Shown: positions 8,652 through 16,509 of the stretch, piece after piece
Numbering within the stretch: position 1 is the stretch's first letter
How the letters are laid out: each line of letters opens with the position of its first letter
Assembly: GCF_937873925.1 (NCBI RefSeq)
Contig: NZ_CALNAT010000176.1
Location: 1-23,857 of the forward strand
Length of the DNA: 23,857 nucleotides
Direction of reading: 5' to 3'
DNA from: an uncultured Proteiniphilum sp.
GTDB lineage: Bacteria; Bacteroidota; Bacteroidia; Bacteroidales; Dysgonomonadaceae
Made by a program: the position numbers and the translations under genes
Notes under the pieces: generated by a model
Databases searched by the model: none
Told to the model about the DNA's origin: nothing
Seen by the model: only the letters and a program-made list of their open reading frames with translations

Positions 8652-8676
8652 TTGCTTAACGAAAACGTTCACGTTT
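8652..8676. promoter_or_regulatory. Palindromic site AAACGT-TC-ACGTTT, possible operator
   Basis: The half-sites AAACGT (8663-8668) and ACGTTT (8671-8676) are perfect inverted repeats around TC. The 25-base stretch including the upstream TTGCTTAACGAAAA matches 22 of 25 positions with 22037-22061, upstream of the sulfatase gene. It lies 174 bases before the FAD oxidoreductase start. It may bind a shared regulator, but no regulator gene of a matching kind is in the window. Confidence 0.35.
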
Positions 8677-8849
8677 CTAAATTCGCTTGGCAGTATTATA
8701 GAATAAATTCAAAAACACAATTACTATTACCGATTCAAATGAAAGCAATAACATATAAATAACAACAGGCAGGATAGTTCATTTAATACTAATAATACCA
8801 ATTAGGAATGCCAGTTTGAAATTTTTTTTCCCTTTAAAGAAATAAAATT

Positions 8850-10556
8850 ATGGTTTCAAGAAAAATTATTCAAATCCTAAATCTGAGCTTTATCTTATTG
8901 ATGCTGAATTATTCAGGAATATTCGGGCAAAGTAAAGAATACGACATCGTCATTTACGGTGGTACCTCTGCCGGAATTGCATCGGCCATTCAAACATCGA
9001 GAATGGGAAAATCCGTAGTGATCATTGAACCGACTCATCGCATAGGAGGGTTGACAACCGGCGGATTAGGGCAAACCGATATCGGGAATAAACATGTGAT
9101 TGGAGGAATATCCTGTGAATTTTATCAAAATATCCGGAAATACTACGATGATCCAAAAAACTGGAAGTGGCAGGATAGAAATGAATATTTAGATGAAGGA
9201 CAAACAAGAACAGAAAAGGGTGAAGACGCTATGTGGACATTCGAGCCCTCCGCTGCTTTGAAAGTATACCATCAAATGCTTTCCGGGGAGAAAATTGATA
9301 TTGTGTACGGTGAAAGATTAAACAGAAAGAATGGCATTATTAAAAAAGGCAACAAAATAGAATCGATTGAAATGGAGAACGGTTCAAAATATACCGGAAA
9401 AATGTTTATAGACGCAACCTACGAAGGAGATCTGATGGACGCAGCAGGAATCAGTTACAGGGTAGGCAGGGAGTCCAACCGTGAGTACGGAGAAACATTA
9501 AACGGTGTACAGGCTAATAAAATCAGCACAACCCTGAACTGGACACTTTCACGAAACGCATATAATCACAATTTTATAGACAGGGTCGATCCTTATATCA
9601 TCAAAGGGGATCCCGGAAGCGGACTCCTTCCATACATCTCCGAAGCTCCTCCGGGCGTGGATGGAGAAGGTGACAATAAAGTACAGGCCTACTGCTTCCG
9701 GATGACACTGACCAACCACCCCGATAACCGCATACCTTTCAAAAAACCTGAAAACTATGACGAGTTGAACTATGAACTGCTTTTCAGGAACTATGAAGCA
9801 GACAACGGATCGGAGGTGAATCAGATGCCTTGGATCAATTCGCCGATGCCGAACAGGAAAACCGACACAAATAACAGAAGAGGATTTTCCACGGATTTTA
9901 TCGGGCAGAATTACGATTACCCCGAAGCATCCTATGAAGAACGTGAAAAGATTGTCCGGGCTCACAGAGACTATCAACAGGGACTGATGTGGACGCTGGC
10001 CTATCACCCCAGAATTCTTGAAAAAGTGAGAGATGTCGTATCAAAATGGGGAACATGCAAGGATGAATATAAAGAAGGGAGCGACGGATGGCAGCAACAA
10101 CTTTATATCAGGGAAGCAAGACGTATGGTGAGCGATTATGTGATGACCCAGAGAAATTGTGAACGGATAGATATGGTGGAAGATCCGGTCGGGATGGGAG
10201 CTTATGGGATGGATTCCCATCACATACAGAGATATGTTGATGTAAACGGATTCGTACAGAACGAGGGAAATGTGGAAGCACACGTACCCTATCCCTACCC
10301 AATCAGTTACAGATCCATTGTTCCAAAGAAAGAAGAATGTGAAAATTTACTTGTTCCTGTTTGTGTAAGCGCGACACATATAGCATTCGGCTCCATCCGT
10401 ATGGAACCCGTGTTTATGGTGTTGGGGCAATCTGCGGCTGCCGCTGCATGTCAGGCTATAGAGGAAGATGTAGCAATACAGGATATCAATTATCCGGCTT
10501 TACAAAACACTTTATTAAAAGATAAACAGATTCTGGAAATTCAAATCAATAAATAG
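8850..10556 (+). CDS. Exported FAD-dependent oxidoreductase (FAD_oxidored family), copy 1
   Basis: This 568-residue protein has a Sec signal peptide (cleavage near FGQ, residues 25-27). The Rossmann dinucleotide-binding motif YGGTSAG follows at residues 36-42, then an acidic strand end (VVIIEP) and RIGGLTTGGLGQTD. The region near MFIDATYEGDLMDAAG and the C-terminal half, with YIREARRMVSDYV, DSHHIQRYVD and SIRMEPVFMVLGQSAAAAAC, are typical of PF12831 proteins found in PULs. Many of these are database-labelled only as FAD-dependent oxidoreductase or, wrongly, xanthan lyase. The substrate is unknown; oxidation of a sugar hydroxyl is inferred from the PUL context. Location is periplasm or outside. 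The next gene starts 2 bases after the stop, so the two are co-transcribed and probably translationally coupled. Confidence 0.88.
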   Translation: MVSRKIIQILNLSFILLMLNYSGIFGQSKEYDIVIYGGTSAGIASAIQTSRMGKSVVIIEPTHRIGGLTTGGLGQTDIGNKHVIGGISCEFYQNIRKYYDDPKNWKWQDRNEYLDEGQTRTEKGEDAMWTFEPSAALKVYHQMLSGEKIDIVYGERLNRKNGIIKKGNKIESIEMENGSKYTGKMFIDATYEGDLMDAAGISYRVGRESNREYGETLNGVQANKISTTLNWTLSRNAYNHNFIDRVDPYIIKGDPGSGLLPYISEAPPGVDGEGDNKVQAYCFRMTLTNHPDNRIPFKKPENYDELNYELLFRNYEADNGSEVNQMPWINSPMPNRKTDTNNRRGFSTDFIGQNYDYPEASYEEREKIVRAHRDYQQGLMWTLAYHPRILEKVRDVVSKWGTCKDEYKEGSDGWQQQLYIREARRMVSDYVMTQRNCERIDMVEDPVGMGAYGMDSHHIQRYVDVNGFVQNEGNVEAHVPYPYPISYRSIVPKKEECENLLVPVCVSATHIAFGSIRMEPVFMVLGQSAAAAACQAIEEDVAIQDINYPALQNTLLKDKQILEIQINK

Positions 10557-10558
10557 AG

Positions 10559-12208
10559 ATGAAACAAGCAACTAAATTATTTTTACTCTTATCCGCTGTT
10601 TCTTTTTCCTTTTTATCCTGCAACAAGGATAGAAATATATTTAACGCGGATGTAATCATTTACGGGGGTACTTCGGCTGCCGTAATCTCAGCTGTTGAAA
10701 TAGCACAATCAGGAAAAAGCGTGATCATTGTCTCTCCCGACAAACATTTGGGTGGATTGACTTCCGGCGGTTTGGGGTTTACCGACTCCGGTAACACTGG
10801 TTCCATCGGGGGACTGGCACGGGAATTTTACCATCGCGTATGGCTTCATTATAATGATTCGGCGGCATGGAAATGGCAAAAGCAATCGGAATACGGTAAT
10901 AAAGGACAAGGCACCGTGGCAATGGATGGAGAAAACAGGACAATGTGGATCTTTGAACCCCACGTGGCTGAAAAAATATTTGAAGATTTTATCAGGGAGA
11001 ATAATATTCCGGTTTACAGGGATGAATGGCTCAACAGGGAATCCGGTATTGAGGTCAACAATAACAAGATTGTCTCCCTCACTACGCTCTCCGGTAAGAA
11101 GTTCAGGGGTAAAATGTTTATTGACGCGACCTACGAGGGGGACCTGATGGCGGCCGCCGGTGTCTCTTATACGGTAGGAAGAGAGCCCTGTTCGCAATAC
11201 AATGAAGAGTGGAACGGTGTACAGGCCGGCGTATTTCATCATGGGCACTATTTTAAGACTCCTGTTGATCCATATGTGATCCCGGGGGATCCTTCCAGCG
11301 GTTTACTCCCTTACATTTCCAACGAACCGATACAGCCCAATTGTACGGGTGACGATAAGATCCAGGCTTATTGTTTCAGGTTATGTATGAGCAACCATCC
11401 CGAAAATAGGGTGCCTTTTGAAAAACCTGAAGGGTATGACCCGGCCGGTTATGAACTTCTCGCCCGGGTATTTGAATCGGGATGGAACGAATGGTTTGCA
11501 AAATATGATATTATCCCCAACAGGAAGACGGATACAAACAACCACGGCCCTTTCAGTAGCGATTATATAGGAATGAACTACGATTATCCCGAAGCATCCT
11601 ATGAACGGCGCAAAGAGATCATTGAGGATCATACAAATTATCAAAAAGGACTGCTCTATTTTGTATCGACCGATGAACGTGTGCCCGAAGAGGTGAGGAA
11701 CAGGATGCAGGACTGGGGACTGGCCAAGGATGAATTTACCGATAACGGCAACTGGCCGCATCAATTGTATATCCGTGAAGCGCGAAGGATGGTCGGAGCG
11801 TATGTCACGACTGAAAACGAGGTGCTCGGAAAAGTGCATGTACCCGATCCCATCGGTATGGGCTCGTATACCATGGACTCCCATAATGTGCAACGTTACG
11901 TGACAGCGGAGGGATATGTACAGAATGAGGGGGATGTAGGAGTACATCCCGGAAAGCCGTACAAGATTGCCTATGGCTCCATCGTACCCCGGAAAGGAGA
12001 ATGTGCGAACCTGCTCGTTCCGGTTTGCCTTTCGTCCAGCCATATCGCTTTCGGCTCCATCCGGATGGAACCGGTATTCATGATCCTCGGACAATCAGCG
12101 GCGGCTGCGGCGGTAATGGCCATAGATAATAACATCAGCGTACAGGATATTCCCTATGGGCAACTGGAAAAGGTATTACTTTCTAAAAATCAGATTTTAA
12201 ACCATTAA
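10559..12208 (+). CDS. Exported FAD-dependent oxidoreductase (FAD_oxidored family), copy 2, lipoprotein
   Basis: This 549-residue paralogue of the preceding gene can be aligned along its whole length. Shared stretches include FIDATYEGDLMAAAG, GDPSSGLLPYIS, DYIGMNYDYPEASYE, QLYIREARRMV and SIRMEPVFMILGQSAAAAA. It differs at the ends: it has a lipoprotein signal with lipobox FLSC, Cys21, followed by NKD, which favours outer-membrane and perhaps surface anchoring. The nucleotide-binding loop reads YGGTSAA, replacing the last Gly of copy 1 by Ala41. A short insertion present in copy 1 (around NKISTTLNWTLSRNAYN) is missing here. It is followed after 7 bases by the CstA-type gene. Function is as uncertain as for copy 1. 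Confidence 0.88.
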   Translation: MKQATKLFLLLSAVSFSFLSCNKDRNIFNADVIIYGGTSAAVISAVEIAQSGKSVIIVSPDKHLGGLTSGGLGFTDSGNTGSIGGLAREFYHRVWLHYNDSAAWKWQKQSEYGNKGQGTVAMDGENRTMWIFEPHVAEKIFEDFIRENNIPVYRDEWLNRESGIEVNNNKIVSLTTLSGKKFRGKMFIDATYEGDLMAAAGVSYTVGREPCSQYNEEWNGVQAGVFHHGHYFKTPVDPYVIPGDPSSGLLPYISNEPIQPNCTGDDKIQAYCFRLCMSNHPENRVPFEKPEGYDPAGYELLARVFESGWNEWFAKYDIIPNRKTDTNNHGPFSSDYIGMNYDYPEASYERRKEIIEDHTNYQKGLLYFVSTDERVPEEVRNRMQDWGLAKDEFTDNGNWPHQLYIREARRMVGAYVTTENEVLGKVHVPDPIGMGSYTMDSHNVQRYVTAEGYVQNEGDVGVHPGKPYKIAYGSIVPRKGECANLLVPVCLSSSHIAFGSIRMEPVFMILGQSAAAAAVMAIDNNISVQDIPYGQLEKVLLSKNQILNH

Positions 12209-12215
12209 TCATTCA

Positions 12216-13640
12216 ATGATCACCTTTATTATTTCAATAACAGCCCTCCTGTCGGGATACGCGTTCTACTCCAAATACCTGGAACGAGTGATGAAAGCCG
12301 ACCCTGAGCGTCCTACCCCTGCCACCACCTTGCAAGACGGGGTAGATTATGTGCCCATGCCCTGGTGGCGTGTATTCCTGATACAATTCCTGAATATTGC
12401 CGGATTGGGCCCCATATTTGGCGCCATTGCAGGCGCAATGTGGGGACCGGTCGCATTTCTATGGATTGTACTGGGAACTATTTTTGCAGGGGGCGTGCAA
12501 GACTATTTCTCCGGGATGCTTTCGCTCAGGCATAATGGTAAAAGCATAACTGAAATTATAGGGGTTTATTTGGGAAAATACGCCAAACAGATCATGAGAA
12601 TTTTCATCATTGTGCTATTGATTCTGGTAGGTGCTGTCTTTATTTCCGGGCCGGCTGGTTTATTGGCCGGGCTTACCCCGGAATCACTTGATTTTAATTT
12701 CTGGGTGTGGGTTATATTTATCTATTATATATTGGCTACTCTTCTGCCCATTGATAAAATCATCGGTAAGATTTATCCTGTTTTCGGTTTTGCATTGCTT
12801 TTCATGGCTACCAGTTTAATTACCGCGCTACTGGTAAAAGGATATCATATTCCCGAATTGACTGCTGAGAACTTCAGGAATTTTCATCACGATAAAGAAA
12901 GTTTCCCGATTTTCCCAATGATGTTCATTACCATCGCATGTGGGGCGATATCGGGTTTTCATGCCACACAATCTCCCCTGATGGCCCGTTGTTTGAAAAA
13001 TGAGAAAGAGGGACGGAAGGTCTTTTACGGCGCCATGGTGACAGAAGGGGTTGTTGCGTTGGTATGGGCTGCCATCGGTATGAGCTTCTTCAGTGGTATG
13101 AAAGGACTTAACGAAGTGATGATAGCACAGAAAGGCAATGCGGCATGGGTGGTGAATGAGGTTTCCTATTCATTGCTGGGAACATTTGGTGCAGTATTGG
13201 CAATCTTAGGGGTTGTTGCAGCACCAATCACATCGGGAGATACCGCTTTTCGAAGCGCCCGGTTAACGATCGCCGACCTCATCAAAACGTCCCAGAAACC
13301 TATCAGGAATCGCCTGGTCATTACTATCCCCCTGTTCGCTATCGGGTTCCTGATGACCAGAATTAACTTCGATGTAATATGGCGCTATTTTGCATGGGCA
13401 AACCAAACACTGGCAACAGTGATCTTATGGACCATTACCGTATATTTATGTCAGAAGAAGAACAGATATTATCTGATAACTCTTATTCCTGCTCTATTTA
13501 TGACAGGGGTAGTGACTACATACATTATGCTCTCTCCCGAAGGCTTTTCATTACCCAACCCTGTCTCTTATAGTATAGGATTATTCTTTGTTATGTTGAC
13601 GCTCACACTGTTTTTGATTTATAAGAAGAAATCGAGATAA
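12216..13640 (+). CDS. CstA-family transporter (carbon starvation protein type)
   Basis: This 474-residue, very hydrophobic inner-membrane protein has roughly a dozen predicted membrane segments. CstA-family marks include DGVDYVPMPWWRVFLIQFLN near the N-terminus, then IAGLGPIFGAIAGAMWGP, GGVQDYFSGMLSLRHNGKS, GAISGFHATQSPLMARC and APITSGDTAFRSARL. E. coli CstA is about 700 residues; the short form here is common in Bacteroidota. Known members import pyruvate or peptides, coupled to ions. It starts 7 bases after the second FAD oxidoreductase, so it belongs to that operon. Its placement inside a PUL suggests it takes up a small product of glycan processing, but this is inference. The GH31 pseudogene begins 68 bases later. 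Confidence 0.93.
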   Translation: MITFIISITALLSGYAFYSKYLERVMKADPERPTPATTLQDGVDYVPMPWWRVFLIQFLNIAGLGPIFGAIAGAMWGPVAFLWIVLGTIFAGGVQDYFSGMLSLRHNGKSITEIIGVYLGKYAKQIMRIFIIVLLILVGAVFISGPAGLLAGLTPESLDFNFWVWVIFIYYILATLLPIDKIIGKIYPVFGFALLFMATSLITALLVKGYHIPELTAENFRNFHHDKESFPIFPMMFITIACGAISGFHATQSPLMARCLKNEKEGRKVFYGAMVTEGVVALVWAAIGMSFFSGMKGLNEVMIAQKGNAAWVVNEVSYSLLGTFGAVLAILGVVAAPITSGDTAFRSARLTIADLIKTSQKPIRNRLVITIPLFAIGFLMTRINFDVIWRYFAWANQTLATVILWTITVYLCQKKNRYYLITLIPALFMTGVVTTYIMLSPEGFSLPNPVSYSIGLFFVMLTLTLFLIYKKKSR

Positions 13641-13708
13641 TGTAAACTATATTATACAATATATTGAATATTAATTATTTAATTGAATATCTATCGAAAT
13701 ATTATTCT

Positions 13709-14499
13709 ATGAGGTCAACATTTTTTATTCTTTTTATCATGTTGCTGAATGCTACATGGGGAGTTGCTCAAAAAGCCGGATCCGAAAGTCATGACAGACA
13801 GCTTGCATACTATGGGATTTGAGGTCATGTTGTGGATTTGTCCGTATGTTTCCCCTGATAGTCCTGAATACCGGGAATTAAGCAGTAAAGGTTATTTGGC
13901 GAAAGATAAGAATGGTAAAGATGCTATTATTCATTGGTGGAATGGACATAGTGCTTGCTATGATATGACAAATCCGGATGCCGTGAACCACTTGAAAAAT
14001 GAACTTACAAAGTTGCAGAATGATTTTGGTATAGATGGCTATAAGTTTGATGGGGCTGATGTGGGTTATATGCAGGGAGAGTACTTCTTTTATAAAGAAA
14101 ATGCGAATGTAAATGATTTTACAGAGGCGTGGGCTGTATTTGCGTTGAATTTCCCTTTCAATGAACTTCGAACTTCGTGGAAATTAGGCGTAACAGAACT
14201 CGTTCAGCGCCTTGGAGATAAAAACTATTCCTGGAATGCCGTTGCTTCGCTTATTCCACAAATGACAACCGCCGGTATATTGGGACATGCCTATGTTTGT
14301 CCTGATATGATTGGGGCGGGCAATTTACGGCTTTTTTAAATATTGATGCGGATAAATTTGATCAGGAAATAAGAGAACCGTCCAGTTACCAAATGGACGC
14401 TGGAAAGATGATTTAGGTGAGGTACATAATGGAGGAAAGATAATAAAAATAGATGTCCCATTAAGGAGGACACCCTATTTTGAGAGACTTTCATTTTAA
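13709..14499 (+). pseudogene. Degraded GH31-family alpha-glycosidase
   Basis: A signal peptide begins at the ATG at 13709 (frame 2; MRSTFFILFIMLLNATWGVA) and then breaks. From about 13775 frame 0 carries the GH31 barrel: PDPKVMTDSLHTMGFEVMLW, then FGIDGYKFDGADVGYM with the likely nucleophile Asp codon at 14049, and YVCPDMIG with the likely acid/base Asp codon at 14304. One G is missing from a G run near 14311-14314. Beyond it, a third frame reads FTAFLNIDADKFDQE, which is the normal GH31 continuation. A further deletion and shift near 14366-14375 joins this to the family C-terminus QLPNGRWKDDLGEVHNGGK up to PYFERLSF and the TAA at 14497-14499. About 250 codons remain where 600-700 are usual. 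The N-terminal beta domain and much of the C-terminal half are lost. Confidence 0.85.
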
Positions 14500-14647
14500 A
14501 AATTCTAAAAAATGCAACGGAGCGTCGCACCACTGGGTGGAAGTAGAGAATATCCCGATATCGGGAGTGATCGTGTTTTGCGCTGACAGCTCCGTCAAAG
14601 GGATCAACGCAAACGGTAATAATTTCTTCGGATTCATAATTCATTAA
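14486..14647 (+). pseudogene. Short coding-like fragment, possible beta-helix protein C-terminus
   Basis: Overlapping the end of the GH31 relic in another frame, codons from 14486 read DFHFKNSKKCNGASHHWVEV and then ENIPISGVIVFCADSSVKGI, ending at the TAA at 14645-14647. The repeated 'F-x-F/NI-x-I-x-x-V' spacing resembles the coils of right-handed beta-helix enzymes, like the others in this locus. There is no start codon or signal peptide, and it runs directly out of the GH31 sequence, as expected for a deletion join. I do not recognise the exact family, and chance coding cannot be excluded over 54 codons. Confidence 0.4.
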
Positions 14648-14762
14648 AAATAACAGTTTTATGCTGCTAATCTTCTCTTTAATTTCTTTGAATTACAAAT
14701 GTAACATGAATAGTGAAAGTTTTATGAATTTTGAAAAATGAACAGTTAATAAAATATATTAC

Positions 14763-14797
14763 TTTTGTCCGAAATAAAAAATTGTTTTATATTTTTG
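14763..14797 (+). promoter_or_regulatory. Candidate Bacteroidota sigma-ABfr promoter for the sigma factor gene
   Basis: TATTTTTG at 14790-14797 fits the Bacteroides -7 consensus TAnnTTTG. TTTTG at 14763-14767 could be the -33 element, with 22 bases between them. A second -7 match, TACTTTTG, lies at 14760-14767 but has no well-spaced -33 box. With the first pairing, transcription would start almost at the proposed start codon. Confidence 0.35.
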
Positions 14798-14801
14798 TCA
14801 T

Positions 14802-15401
14802 TTGGTGGAATATAAAGTTCATACTCCTTTTTCAGATTTTCAGACTATTACCCAATCCAAGTTTGAAGAACTGTTTTGCCGTTTCTATTCACAGATTGCA
14901 GCGTATGCCACTGTGATATTAGATGATAAAACGGCAGGAGAGGATATTGCCCAGGAAGTATTCGCGTATATGTGGGAAAAGCGAAATGTCCTGCAACCAG
15001 GTGACGGATTTCACAGCTATCTGTTTCAATCAGCCTATTCACGGTGCATCGATTATATCAAGAAAAACAAGCAGTCAGAAAAATATGCGCAGGAGTCGCT
15101 TCTACAATTTGCTGAAGAATACCATGCTTATCTTGAAAACGATTGTCAACCTATAAAAGAACTTTTCAGTAAAGATTTTGAAGAGAGCTTGAACGCACTG
15201 CTCGAAGAGCTTCCCGAAGCACGGAGGCAGGTTTTCAACCTGATCTATCGCGACGGTCTAAAAGCAAGGGAAGTGGCTGAAAAACTGCAAATGCCGCAAC
15301 GCACGGTGGAGAGTCATATTTATCTTACCCTGAAATTTCTCCGGAAACGTTTAGCTCCATCCGATTTTCTTATTTTGACGCTTCTTTACCATTTTTTTTA
15401 A
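14802..15401 (+). CDS. ECF RNA polymerase sigma factor, FecI-like (Bacteroidetes sigma-70 family)
   Basis: This protein has up to 199 residues. Region sigma2 covers about 20-90 (FEELFCRFYSQIAAYA, then AGEDIAQEVFAYMWEKR, the core-binding motif). Region sigma4 covers about 125-182 (LEELPEARRQVFNLIYRDGL, then REVAEKLQMPQRTVESHI, the helix-turn-helix). No in-frame ATG exists upstream of region 2, and a stop lies at 14775-14777, so translation must begin at TTG 14802, GTG 14805 or another non-ATG codon. The next in-frame ATG would delete most of region 2. The neighbour downstream is its FecR anti-sigma, followed by an STN-type SusC, the standard layout for induction by the imported glycan. The target promoter is probably that of the SusC gene at 16510. 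Confidence 0.92.
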   Translation: MVEYKVHTPFSDFQTITQSKFEELFCRFYSQIAAYATVILDDKTAGEDIAQEVFAYMWEKRNVLQPGDGFHSYLFQSAYSRCIDYIKKNKQSEKYAQESLLQFAEEYHAYLENDCQPIKELFSKDFEESLNALLEELPEARRQVFNLIYRDGLKAREVAEKLQMPQRTVESHIYLTLKFLRKRLAPSDFLILTLLYHFF

Positions 15402-15474
15402 AATAATTACCATTTTGCTCCGTAGTTTTTCTATCTCGCCCGTTTAGCTTATATAGACGCTCTTAATTATTGCT

Positions 15475-16443
15475 ATGGATTCCGGTTTCTCATTATTGAT
15501 CAGATATCTTTTCCAACCTCTTTCACTTACCGAACGACAGGCGTTAGAAGAATGGCGCAACTATTCGACTGAAAATCAATTGCTTTTTTCAGAAGTAAGC
15601 AAATTGCGCCTGCTCAACGAATATACCCGCCGCAATACCGTAGCAGCTGAAACGGCAGTAGCCCTCTCCCGCACTCAGGCAAAAATCCGTCATCGTACCA
15701 TCCGCCATCGTTTTCTCCGTGCCTCTCGATACGCTGCTGTTATCGCACTTATTGTTTCACTGTCCATTTTTGGATGGATACGGCTAACTCCCGGAAAATA
15801 TACTGTAATCACCGTTACCGAAAACGAAGCCATCAAAAAGATCCATCTGACCGACGGCTCTATGGTTTGGCTCAGCGCTTCATCCGAGTTACGGATTCCG
15901 GAATCATTTTCGCCGTCACATCGTCAAATCGCGTTGAAAGGAAAAGCTTATTTCGATATTGAGAAAAACCCCGGATCACCGTTCTTAGTAACCTCTCCTT
16001 ACATGAATGTAAAGGTAACCGGCACATCTTTCAACCTTTTTGTAAATGATGAAAGCCGACAGGTGGAAACAATACTTGTATCGGGGAAAGTGGTGTTGCA
16101 GGATAACCACGGAAAAGATGTTTTTGAAATGTCACCTGGTGAAAAGGTAGTATATACCGTAAAAAACAATAATTACACGGTTTCGACAGTCGATGTGAAT
16201 ACACTCACCTCCTGGTATCTGGATCAGATAACTTTTGAGAATGCCACATTACGTGAGATTGTCAACAAATTGAGTCTTATCTATGACGTAAACATCAATC
16301 TTGAATCCAAAAGATTGGCAGACCGGCGTTACCGTTATGTGATAAACAAGGAAGAAACACTGAAGGAAGTACTCGATATACTTAGTTATTTAGCGCCTAT
16401 CCAATACCGGATAGAAGGTAACGAAGTTTTCATTACCGAATAA
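15475..16443 (+). CDS. FecR-family anti-sigma factor
   Basis: This 322-residue inner-membrane protein has an N-terminal cytoplasmic part (residues 1-85) that would hold the sigma factor. One membrane segment covers about 87-103 (YAAVIALIVSLSIFGWI). The periplasmic FecR domain spans about 110-205, with KKIHLTDGSMVWLSASSELR and the LKGKAYFDIEKNPGSPF motif. A C-terminal DUF4974 domain covers about 253-320, ending in YRIEGNEVFITE. The family passes a signal from the STN domain of the outer-membrane receptor to the ECF sigma factor. It starts 73 bases after the sigma gene stop and ends 66 bases before the SusC gene, which carries the matching STN domain. Confidence 0.95.
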   Translation: MDSGFSLLIRYLFQPLSLTERQALEEWRNYSTENQLLFSEVSKLRLLNEYTRRNTVAAETAVALSRTQAKIRHRTIRHRFLRASRYAAVIALIVSLSIFGWIRLTPGKYTVITVTENEAIKKIHLTDGSMVWLSASSELRIPESFSPSHRQIALKGKAYFDIEKNPGSPFLVTSPYMNVKVTGTSFNLFVNDESRQVETILVSGKVVLQDNHGKDVFEMSPGEKVVYTVKNNNYTVSTVDVNTLTSWYLDQITFENATLREIVNKLSLIYDVNINLESKRLADRRYRYVINKEETLKEVLDILSYLAPIQYRIEGNEVFITE

Positions 16444-16509
16444 CTGTAGGAATACATATCTCAACTATTTCGATGAACCTAATTTTTTATAATTAACAAC
16501 AAAAAATGT

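Larger units (their letters stand above)
8509..8849 (+). other. Intergenic region between the SusCD relic and the FAD oxidoreductase operon
   Basis: This 341-base AT-rich gap holds a strong hairpin (8518-8561) and a palindromic site (8652-8676), listed separately. A 61-codon reading frame at 8577-8762 is low-complexity, rich in Lys, Leu and Ile, and looks like chance. I see no clear TAnnTTTG promoter box before the 8850 start. No tRNA or mobile element is visible. Confidence 0.5.

Noticed and set aside
8577..8762. 61-codon plus-strand frame between the SusCD relic and the FAD operon
   Set aside because: Composition is that of AT-rich spacer translated by chance, and a palindromic site lies within it.
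8850..10556. Xanthan lyase, a label sometimes attached to similar proteins
   Set aside because: The YGGTSAG dinucleotide-binding loop and full-length FAD_oxidored pattern show an oxidoreductase; no polysaccharide lyase fold or motif is seen.
11381..12094. Long minus-strand open frame (237 codons) inside the second FAD oxidoreductase gene
   Set aside because: It lies wholly antisense to a well-supported gene, has no signal or domain I recognise, and similar antisense frames occur in the paralogue (9549-10007) as a by-product of codon use.
13749..14339. Intact small GH31 protein of 196 residues
   Set aside because: It begins and ends inside the catalytic barrel, and GH31 sequence continues in other frames on both sides, so it is a fragment.
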